Of a DNA stretch of 64,000 nucleotides, positions 48,034 to 58,900 are shown piece by piece (the first letter of the stretch is position 1; every line of letters starts with the position of its first letter). The position numbers were made by a program, and so were the translations under genes. A model generated the notes under the pieces. It did not search any database. It saw only the letters and a program-made list of their open reading frames with translations, and was not told the origin of the DNA. The stretch spans positions 2,351,066 to 2,415,065 of the forward strand of contig OX442423.1 of assembly GCA_949361645.1 (NCBI GenBank). The letters are read 5' to 3'. This DNA comes from Spongilla lacustris (Eukaryota > Porifera > Demospongiae > Spongillida > Spongillidae).

Positions 48034-48513
48034 ATGTCTTTACGGTTACGAAAGAGGAAAGCTAAGCGACGAGAGGAATACCTCCTAAATCGAGACTATG
48101 AGTTAGAGTCCTCCCGAGTTCGGTACGATGCTGATGCTGAACAAAGGTGGGCGTCTGCTCGTGATATGTACGTATACAGAGCAAATCTGGAGTCAAACCG
48201 AGCATCTAAGAGGTGGCAACAGGAAAAGAATTCTGTTGCGATGCGAGCTTCTAAGAAGCTACGTTATGAACTGAACTCACGAGCTTCTAAGAGGGAAAGC
48301 TTGGCGCGCGAGTTTCGACTGAACAAATGGAACAGCTGCAAATGTAACATAACTGTAAACATTGTGTTGCTAGGCAATAAACGTACAACGGCTGGATTTT
48401 ATCGTACAATCGTATTCAGTTACTTCTACATTGTACTACATGTATACCTATATACTAGTAGTCACTTATTTAAAAAAATGAATGAAACAAGATATAAAAA
48501 ACATTCTCTCTGA
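48034..48513 (+). CDS. Small basic ORF of the palindrome-ended element
   Basis: A 159-codon frame starting MSLRLRKRKAKRREEY. The first 110 residues are Arg/Lys/Ser-rich with spaced RASK motifs (NRASKRW, MRASKKLRY, SRASKRESLA), a pattern of short degenerate repeats seen at the N-terminus of some invertebrate helicase-type transposon proteins; that link is recalled resemblance, not shown. The last 45 residues, hydrophobic and from non-conserved DNA, are probably fortuitous, because the homology to copies 1 and 2 ends near codon 115. No nuclease or helicase domain. Confidence 0.5.
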   Translation: MSLRLRKRKAKRREEYLLNRDYELESSRVRYDADAEQRWASARDMYVYRANLESNRASKRWQQEKNSVAMRASKKLRYELNSRASKRESLAREFRLNKWNSCKCNITVNIVLLGNKRTTAGFYRTIVFSYFYIVLHVYLYTSSHLFKKMNETRYKKHSL

Positions 48514-48765
48514 GAAAGTTAGTGGTATATAGGATTTGAAGGCAATGGTGGTGTAAAAAGAAAGGGAACAAGGGATTCAGTGGAGATACAATGATTATTC
48601 CTATATTTAGCACTGTATAGAACGTCATTGCAATTATGTTGCTAAATATAGGAATAATCATTGTATCTCCACTGAATCCCTTGTTCCCTTTCTTTTTACA
48701 CCACCATTGCCTTCAAATCCTATATACCACTAACTTTCTCAGAGAGAATGTTTTTTATATCTTGT
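48487..48765. repeat. Perfect long palindrome, about 127-bp arms
   Basis: The arms start ACAAGATATAAAAAACATTC and read identically on both strands through TATTTAGCA, with a spacer of about 25 bases. The older copy at 23655-23910 has the same sequence with scattered differences. Confidence 0.93.
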
Positions 48766-49010
48766 GTAAAATATAAAACGGCTATAGTGCAGCCAAGGCC
48801 ACTTTTGGTAACCGTTGTAAACTACTTTGCACGGATAGCCTAGCTTGAACTAGCTCTCACGATCAATTTGAAGACCACTTGCATGTCATTAACTAGCTCA
48901 GCTATTGAATTATTTATGCGCGCTTATCAACCTATTTTAAAAAAATTGTTGTTGTTGCGAAAAAGTGCAGCGGCCATGGCCGCTGCTGCCGCCCACGCCC
49001 CTTTAGTATA

Positions 49011-49960
49011 ACGACGCTTTGCTTTATGGTTATCCAAATAAACGAATGCAATAGTTTAATTAATTTCTATTAGCAAATAAATAGATATACATGTAGTACT
49101 ATAGTAGCGATCGCAGCCTAAGTGATATCAATCGCTTTGTAGCCTCAAGCATTTAAGCAGTGCATTCCAGGCTAACTTTACTTTGAGTCTGTTAAGACAC
49201 CATGCATACTTCAGACGTCATTTTGGTGCCCTAGCTATATTTTGACGCCCCTGTTCTCAGGGCCGCTGGGGGGGGGGGGGGGGGGGGGGGGGCAATTGCC
49301 CCCCTGCCCCCCCTGGCCACACCGCCACTGGTTGCATTGTCTATAATGTATTTGGGAATCTAAATGATAAAGCATTTAAGATACTTACAAAGCCACCTTT
49401 GCTCACCCATGTCACTGATTTTGATGAAGTGATTCAGTTGAATGCTTTTGCCGAAAGAATATGTAAAACCCATGCCACTTGGGTGTCGGACCTCGCAATA
49501 ATGGCATGGAGTATACATTTCCTTCTTCTTTTTCCCCCCGCATCACTGCATGCTGCGCATGGACATGCCTAATAATGTACTTAGTAGTGTCTGCAGCAAA
49601 TTTCGGGCACATGTTTCAGCATTGCTGAAACATGTGCCCGAAATTTTGCCTGCAAGATTACCGGCAACCGAATTAACGGCAAAGGCACGTGACCGCTGCA
49701 CGTCGGGGCATGTTTCTATTAATTGCTCTGTTACATATAGTCCTTTTTATAAAATCCCAAAACTATTGGTTTAATGTACCCGTGTTCGAAACTTTTATCC
49801 CTTCTGTTCAGCTGATGCCCACAAATTAAAGTTGCAAAAGAAAGTAGACTGGGGACCAGAAAAGACATGCCGCGCCTTCTGAAAAGTCCAAAGCCCGCCA
49901 TCCGAGAGAGGGGCGGACGCAGTAAACACAAATGAATATCTAATTAGTAGGTGGGGCTGG
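49011..49960. other. Upstream region of receptor C
   Basis: No gene recognised. Contains a poly-G run with transposon-like flanks (about 49255-49335, ending CACCGCCACTG) and the 24-bp hairpin at 49598. The promoter of receptor C is expected in the last few hundred bases; no clear TATA box. Confidence 0.5.
49598..49646. promoter_or_regulatory. 24-bp perfect hairpin upstream of receptor C
   Basis: AAATTTCGGGCACATG continuing TTTCAGCA, one T, then the exact reverse complement. The arms are 24 bases with a 1-base spacer. It lies about 320 bases before the receptor C start codon. It may be a cruciform or hairpin site, or a foldback relic; a regulatory role is speculative. Confidence 0.6.
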
Positions 49961-49966
49961 AAGTAC

Positions 49967-52900
49967 ATGGCTACAAAGCTGTTATTAGCTTTTGCCCTTC
50001 TTATCCAAGGCAAGTTAAACTTCTTTAATTTCGGGGATATTAACGGACGGTTTATTAAATATCTTTATCTCTGCAGCTCAGGAAATCTTTACGCTGACTT
50101 TCAAAGATTCTCCAGCGAATGATACAGTTCTCTCCACGCTCGCTGCAGACACCACCCTCCACTGTTCAGCGACAGCTCCTTCACCACCATTTCTCATATC
50201 CTGGAAGCACAACGGCGCCTACATAAATGCAAGCAGTAGGACTTACGCGAGGTACAATCAAACTACGGGACTAAGTGCGTACACAATATCCAGAGGTGTA
50301 ACTTATTCCGACTCGGGAGCATACCAGTGCGTAGCTCTCGACGCGCAAGGGAACGTTCTTGCACTCAGTGCCATAGGAACCCTCACCGTTGTTGGTACGT
50401 TCTTCTGTAAGGTCTCAGCTATGATTGTATACATGTATATGTATACATGGTTTTAATTTTGCTTCCCGGCCAGGACCGCCTCTCCTTCTACCCCCTGTGT
50501 TGTCCGCTTTGGTGGTGCCTCTTGGAGGATACGCGATCTTTACTACTCCGTCTGTGATCAGTAATCCTCCGTACAGCGGCATTGTATGGTACAACGGGAC
50601 AGCGGCCCTTCAGAACGGCGTGAGGGTGGCGATCACGTCGTCTGCGTTGATGATCAGCAACGTTCAAGCCACGGACGCCGGTAACTACGAGTGCGTGGTC
50701 ACCAATAGCTACGGTACAACCAACATGTACGTCACTCTTTCAATAGGTGAGTGGACTGCATAGAAGCTTTAAATTATAAATATCAATGTTCCACGCAAAT
50801 GGAATATATATTGTAGTTTCAAATTTCATCATGATTTATTTATTTCCTGTTATCTATTTTTTCCCCCCTGGGGGTAGTGGTGGTACTGTACCTATTAGTA
50901 CTGTGTATTCTGTACTGACATGCATGCTTGTCTCACTGCTGCTGCACTTTTAGTAATACTAAATAGTGACTTGCTCACACATACCACACCACACATACAA
51001 ACACTGCTGTGCACCACACCACACACACTGCCTATGCCACATCCACACACCACACACCACACATACCACATGCACACATGCATACATGCTCAACACACAG
51101 GCTCACCTGCGGCTGCTCAGCTCCAGATTCTAGTAGGACTAATTAGGTCAAACGTCTCCTACTACTCCCTCATACAAGGTGACCAGCTCATCCTTCTATG
51201 TAGCTATGCACAAGGAAGTAACATATATGGAGTGGCCTGGACCAAGGACCTAGTCCCACTGACCTCACACCTGACTGTAGGCTCCAGTGGGGTTACCTTC
51301 AGCCTCGGGTCAGTCAATCGAAGCGACGCTGGGCTGTATGTCTGCGCAGCACAAAACCAGCAAGGAGGTGTGGTCCAAGCTGGTGTTATGGTCAATGTGC
51401 AATGTAAGTGTGACTGTGTATGGTGTGATGTGTATGTGTGATGCATGTGTGTGATGTGTATATGTGAAATGATGTGTGCATTTGTGTGAAATGTGTATAT
51501 GTGAAATGTGTGCATGTGTGTGAAATGTTTATATGTGCATGGTGTGGGTAAGGAGTGGTTGTACCATAGCAAAAATAAAAAAAGTAGTATCACTACATAC
51601 CCCCAAGTTACACCAGTGATATTTCTTTCCCCTCATGTGCTTGTGTGTGTATTGTGCATACCCATGGGTGTTCAGCAGTGGTCATGCTTATGTATATTAT
51701 ACAAAGCATTTGCATGCATGTATTTATGGGCTCAGATATCTACTGCATGGTCATTGTGTCTGAAGGCACTGCATCAGTATACATGTATATGTACAACTCT
51801 GCATGTGGATGTAGACATAGTATCACTAAAATAATGATATGTGCAGACAACTGCATATGTACTATTTACATGTGTGCATATGCCTTGTATGCATGCAAAG
51901 TCTGCATTGATCTGCATAGAAGATTGAATGCAGCTAGCAGCTGACCCCACCCACCAGGTTGACCAGTTAGCATTACTCAACTTCCCCTTCCTTCCTGCAC
52001 CACTTCCCATCCCCCTTCCCCTCCCCCTCCCCATTCCCCTCCCCCTTCCCCTCCCCTTCCCCTCCCCCTTCCCCTCCCCCTTCCCCTCCCCCTCCCCCTT
52101 CCCCTTCCCCTTCCCCTTCCCCTTCCCCTTCCCCTTCCCCTCCCCCTCCCCTTCCCCTCCCCCTTCCCCTCCCCTTCCTTCCTGCACCACTTCCCCTCCC
52201 CTTCTTGCACCCCTTCTCCTTTTGTCCTCCTGGTAACCCAGCAAAAATTATGCTTACTTTGAATTGTAGTAATTAGTTTTTAAAGCTACTAGTACCCCTC
52301 CCCCCTCCCCTTCCTTGCAGATCCTCCATACTTCACAGTCGTCCCAGCAAGCCGCACAGTGAACTATTCGACCATACTTCAGAACATGCAGTGTCAGGCC
52401 TCCAGCAACCCAGGTCCTCCCACCATCACATGGTCGGCCCCTAATGGACTGTCCCTGCAAGAGAACAATGGTGCCCCTGTACTGGGCCCACTTTGGGGCA
52501 GAGACAGTGGAACGTACACGTGCATGGCAACAAACTCTATAGGTGTCAACACTGCTGGGGTTACAATAACCGTTCTTGGTGAGTGATGTGCATGCATGTG
52601 TATGCACACGAACAGAAATAACCCTAGTTGTGCAATTCTTGTATTGTATGATACGTGATTTTTTATAATTAGTCATTATAATAATAATTCAGCTAACGTA
52701 CTGATTCAAGCACAAAATTAATTTTTAAAAAATGATTTCATATTTGCCTTGATCAGACATGGTAACATTGTACATACATGCGTATTTTGTTATGCTGTAA
52801 TTTAAGTCCTCAAAGTTGATCGGGGGAAAAAGTGTAATATCCAGGCTAATAATCAAAACAGGAAGTAGGTGAAACATTACAGATGAATGACGTCAAAGAT

Positions 52901-55900
52901 CCATTGCAATGATGGCTCTCTTAGATGACTGCCAGACAGGGGGCCCAGTGACATGAATTGTCTGCCTACTCACTTGCAAACTTCCACCCACCAGATGTTC
53001 CACAGGTGATTGTCAGTCCGTCATATCTTGCAGTTCTTCAGGGGAAGGATGTATTCTTAGATTGTGTGGCTTCAGGCAGCCCGCCAGTCACACAGGTCAC
53101 ATGGTTGAAAACCTCTGGTACTGCCATTCTGGGGAACAGTTCAGAACTTTTCCTCTCCTCAGTTACCACTGATGAGAGTGGCCAGTACAGTTGCATTGCA
53201 ACTAACAGTTATGGCAGCCAGACAGCATACATGACACTCACTGTGTTAGGTATGAGATCATACAAGGTCACATGAGCTCACATGTGGCATTGTCTGTAAC
53301 ACGTATCTTCAATTTGACTTAGACAATAGCCATACCTACTTTTTAATTTCCCTATATTCTTCTCTTTTGCCACTCTTCTCCACATTTTCATTCTTCCCTT
53401 CCTCTCACATTTCACATACCCTCAATTGTTCTCACAGTTCCGCCCATCATCACAGTCCTTCCAGTTTTAACTGCTGTTACCGTTGGACAGTCCTTCACAC
53501 TGCTATGCACCCCCTCATTACCCATACCGGGGAGTACCATCACCTGGTCCCTCAACAACATGCCTGTCACCACACTTGACCCAACTGCTCTGGTGTCCAA
53601 CTATAACCTCACCATACCAAGTGCCCAAATGGTCAATAATGGAGTCTACACCTGCCGTGTCAGCATAGGCCAACTGTCTTTTGTTGGAAGTGGGCAAGTG
53701 ATTACTGGAGGTTAGTCCGTGAATGAGCAGGTGTCCCTCCCCCCTCCTCCCTTTAAGTGGGCATCCTTCTACCCGTTCACCACTCATTAAAATCAGCATG
53801 TCTCCTCCTCAAAGTGATCAGGCCTCTGCCCCATCCCCTCTTGATGAAAGTCATCATCCCTCTTCCCCAGCTTTCCATTCTGTTGGCATGCCTCTGCCCC
53901 AGTCCACCTCTTCATTAAAGTCACCATCCCTCCTCTATAAGGGCATTCCTCTTCCCCTGTCCCTTCCTCCATGCTAGCCTCCTCCCCAAATGATCGCAGA
54001 TGTGGTGGGAAATTAACTCACCTGTGAATTGATCTGTTTTAAATGTCCACAGTTGCTCCTAATGCTCTGACTCCACCCACAACGGTCAGAGTCCAGCCTG
54101 GTAGCAGTGCTGTCCTGTTGTGCAACACCACTGGGTTCCCCACACCAAGCACTCAGTGGAGCAAGCTGACTGAGCTGGGGCAGTCCCAAGATCTACCCCT
54201 GGTAGGAGCAACCTTCAGGGTGGACAGTGAAGGGCTCCTCTTCACAAGTGTTGTTCGTGAGGATTCAGGATGGTATACTGGCTGGATAGAGAATATCTTT
54301 GGAACAGCTCAGTGCTATGCTAGACTGCAGGTGGCTGGTGAGTATAGCAATGTACATGCATGCATGAAAATATGTCTACAAAACTCTACATTGATGGCTA
54401 CTGTATGACCACATACTTGCCAGAACAAATTATTAAGCTTTGACCTTTTAAATATAAATATGAGTGAACTTCATTTTTAATACATGATGTCAGCAATGGA
54501 ACCAATTGATTTACTCTCTTCGTAATTATTTCAAAATGCTATTGCCTGCAACCACAGGTAATTAGCAGTGATTTATGCTATTTCCAGTTTTGGTATTTCA
54601 TTATGAAAATTATTTAAATGTGCTTCAATGAAAGACTGCAATTAAAAAATATATTTTTAAAGAATAAACGTGTCAGAACTTTCCAGACTTACTTAATTGG
54701 AAAGCACAAATATTCGAAGCCCTCACGTTATGATGTCCAGACATATGTGTACACTTGCGCACATGTGTTTTGTTTAACTCATAAGCTGCAAAACAATTGA
54801 TCCTTACCGTGCTGTTCCCTCCCCCACTCCAAGGTGCTCCACTGGTCCTCAGCATTGCCCCTACAACCCTCATAGCCACCTACACCTTCAGCCTCACCTG
54901 TGCAGTGGCCTACAACTATCCTCAGGTTACTGTTCAGTGGAGTCGTACTGATAATGGGGTCATACCCACGGAACGGAGTGTTCTCAATGGAACATCCCTG
55001 ACTATATCTCCAGTAAAGCCTGGTGACGAAGGTTCCTACCAATGTCACGTCAGCAATGCCTTTGGCAGTTCAAGTCTCAACCAATTCATCACAGTCTTAG
55101 GTATATAAATCTGTTTTGTACCTCAGTCGGTAGATGTGTGCTTCTAATCTGTGCTGAATATGTGAATCTAGATGAACTGCATAGTTTAAATTTACAAAGG
55201 TATTGCAGGTTTAGAAGTGCCATAAGTCTGTATTTGGATCATAATTTGTGGACTGTAGTCATTGTAAGTAGAAGTATCTAAAAATGCGAAACCTAAATCC
55301 AAGCAACATAAAGAAAAGGCCTTTGCATTATTAATAGATTTAAACTTTCACTATCAAAAATTGCATTTCATTTTAACGCTTTGGCTTTGATTTCTCTCTT
55401 TATTTGGTTTATGGTGGCAAGTTAAACTTGACCTAACATACATAGAGAATGTCCTCATAGTGGAATACGCTGCAAGACTATCAGTGAAGCATACACCATA
55501 ACCCCTGGAGTGATGATAAAAATGGTAGCAGTGGGCTGTCACATTTGTGGCATTGCTCATGTCTTCCCATATGTGTACACAGCCCTGTAGCGTCCTGTTT
55601 CGTTGTGTAGTTAGGTTCATCATCTCCATGACATCCCTGCCCAGGATTGTTGTGTGTATTGCCCATCCCCATCCCGTTGCTGCCCACATAATACTCCATC
55701 TTGTCCTCCTCCCTCCTTGCAGTCCCACCTACTGTGACTGTCCCTGCCTCTCCTGCAATTATCATTCTGGACAAGGATGCACAGCTGTTGTGTACAGCAG
55801 CGGGTAAACCCCTCCCTTCTGTTCAGTGGAGCTCTGAAGATGAGTCCAGTTTCTCTTCCGATCACATTGCTGTCTCCGGGACCAGTCCAAACCTTACCTT

Positions 55901-58900
55901 GTTCATATATAATGTCACGTACAGTGACGAGGGGACAGCCTATGTGTGCAATGCTTCGAATGAGGTGTCTTATGCTGTGGGCCAGGTGATAGTCACCGTG
56001 AGAGGTGAGCCAATGGAGTGGGTATAGATGAGCACCCACGTGTGTACATACAGGGTGGTTCAAAGGAAATACCAATAGCATACCTCTTGCCGTGATTAAA
56101 CTGCCAACCATGACAAGTGTGATTTTGTATGCTGTGGCCAGAGAGAGAGGGAAAGGGAGGGGAGGGAGGGGAAGGGAGGCGAAGGGAACATCTACCTAAG
56201 CATGGATGGAAATGGAGATGTGTGCTTTAAGGTAAAATAAACTCATACAAGAAACAAAATCAAAAATATGAACATTTACAGACTCCTCACATTGTTCCTC
56301 TCCTGAGATATAACAAATGCTGCCAGATGTGCCCACTGAGCTTAAACAATCAGTGATGGTGTGGATGATTAAGTAAATTAAATGATAGTCCAATTCCTAA
56401 TTAAATGAGCATAAATGTCTGTAACTGTATGCATATGCATGGATTCATTAACAGTTTGGAAAGTGGTAGCAAACGATTAAATTAATTCGCTTCATCCTGA
56501 CCTAGTTAAACGTCAGTAATTGCTAAACTTCACATTGTACTAACAGAACACTGCACATATTGATTTTTATCTCAATCTCATGTTCCAAAAATGATGTAGC
56601 ACTTAATGCTAAACTGATAAACCAGATATGCATGTGCATAAAAACATTTTGGAACTACACCAAACCAACACACCAGCAGCTGCAACTGGCTGTGCAGGTA
56701 AGATGACCTTATTAAGAGATTGTATGAAGGATGCTAGGATGATCCCAGTTCAAAATGCCCAAGGCACCAGAGGGAAGCAATGAAATGCTATGTTTACAAC
56801 ATAGCAAGAGCTTAATATTGCTGTAGGACTGCTCAGCTTTTGTCATCCAAGCATCTACATTGAGCAAAACAACTTCTCTGTTCACATATAAATATCAAAC
56901 TGATCTGATGGACAATCAATTAGTGCACTGAGCGTGTAAAAGCACAATTAAGAGGCTTGCTGCAGATGCAGTTTACTATAGCAGCTTGGTTCCAACGTGA
57001 ATATATGGCACATCAAATTCAAGTACTGTTATATTATTTTTAATTTGTGCTTTTTCTCTCTTCAATAGGAGCACCACCAACCTATATAGCTGCAAATGCC
57101 ACTACCTCTCGAGCTGTGGTCATTCTGTGGGGACGCCCCATTTATTCAAGGAATTTGATGAGCTATCAAGTATTGTACAAGGCTCTGAGCTCCACAAATC
57201 AATCAGTGATCTACAATGTATCTTCAAATATTTCACATGCTTACATATCAGGACTCCATCCAGCCATGACGTACACGATATCTGTGCAAGGGATGTACAG
57301 CAACGGTGTACAGGGGCTTAGTGCTAGGCTGCTGGTTACAACATTGGAGGAAGGTGAGAGAGTAGTGCTCTGCCTAAGGAGTGAAGTAATGTAACGTTAT
57401 AATTTATTTATCTTTGGGTGACTGAGATTACACTAAATCTGTTAACCCATGACAGGTTTATTACAGAGCTAGTCCATGTCCGTGAATCACATTACCTCTC
57501 TCCTCTTCCATAGCTCCATCATCACCTCCACAGTTAACAACTGTGATCTCTGGAGTTGATGCACTTTCCATTTCGTGGCAGGTAAGTCCAGATACTGTAA
57601 TAGCCTGCTACTATTCCTTCAATACAAAGTATTTTGTATCTGCATAGCCTAAGCATGTGTATGTTAGTGCACATTGAAGCATGTTAAAGCATTTATCTGG
57701 TTACATTGTTTAAGGCTACTAAGGCTAGTAACATTGCCATGACTATAGCATTTACCCTTATGGCCAATTCCTTTCAGCCTCCACCACTCCTCGGTCAGAA
57801 TGGAATTATTGTTCAGTACAACATCTACTACAGACTAACTCCAACTGCAACTGCTAGCTCTGCTGCACACTTTAGTCGTTTTATCTACATCCCTGGTGAA
57901 CCTAATGCCACCATGTACACCTACATACTTGCAGGTCTGGCAGGTGGAAGCTCATACGACATCATGCTTAGCGCTGCCACGTCCATTGGCAGTGGCCCAA
58001 ATAGCACCATTGCGACCTTTGTTACCATGAAAGGTGAGACCACACCTCCTTCCCTCCCTTCAACCTGATTTAAATGTGTCAGCTGCAAATAGCTAGCACT
58101 AGTGCACCCACCTCCGGTACTAGGCACACCTACAAGTTCAGCTTTCAACATCACTTTCCTCATGATAAGCCTGTTATCACTTATTACCATGCATTTGCAA
58201 GGATGTTTGGTGCAAAATCTGACCCATTGATGAGGCAGTTTATATCATCATGTTGCTTTTGGCTCCCCCCCCCCCACCCCCTTTAGGTCTACCAGTGGTC
58301 CTGATACTAGCCACCACCATACCAGGGGGCAGTGTGCTCATTTTCCTGCTCCTGATAGTTGTCATAGCCATATGCTGCTTATGCTGCAGAAGGCTAAGGT
58401 CGTCGAAGCGGCACTCAACTCTGGAAGAAGAGGAGGATGGTCGCTTGGAGGCTGGAGATATGTGGAGTCGAAGGAAGCCCAAGTACATCTGTGCATGTGG
58501 AGGGGAGAATGTGGAGGGGAGCATGTGGAGGGAGCACTCTGTGCATGTGGAGGGGAGCATGTGGAGGGGAGCACTCTGTGCATGTGGAGGGGAGCATGTG
58601 GAGGGGAGCATGTGGAGGGGAGCATGTGGAGGGGAGCACTCTGTGCATGTGGAGGGGAGCATGTGGAGGGGAGCATGTGGAGGGGAGCATGTGGAGGGGA
58701 GCACACTGTGATTCATGTCTCTCTAAAAAAAGGAAAATTTCCAACATTGCTGAGGGTGATGAAGGGGTTAAAGCAAAAGACTTTAAATCTGGAAGAAAGA
58801 AAGGACGGCTTATGTGAGTTAGTAGTAATGAATGTACTATTTGGTGACATGATTTATGTCCCAACACTTTGGGCTGCAGGATCTCTAGACCTGTTCCAGG

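Larger units (their letters stand above)
47451..48765 (+). mobile_element. Palindrome-ended element, copy 3 (youngest)
   Basis: Starts TCGAGAGTTACGGCAGTAAT right after an A, contains a (CGT)n run near 47685, an intact small ORF at 48034, GTTGCTAGGCAATA near 48368 and a long palindrome at its end. The host element X resumes within about ten bases. TGTAA occurs on both sides, a possible 5-bp target duplication. Copy 1 has the same order of parts, so the palindrome belongs to the element. Confidence 0.8.
47184..49010. mobile_element. Element X, copy interrupted by the palindrome-ended element
   Basis: 47184-47450 matches 45537-45787 and 48776-48998 matches 45788-46018. The copy is therefore split after GCGCATGTAA by the insertion 47451-48775. 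Its right end is diverged or lost (CACGCCCC instead of CATACGCCACTG). Confidence 0.8.
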
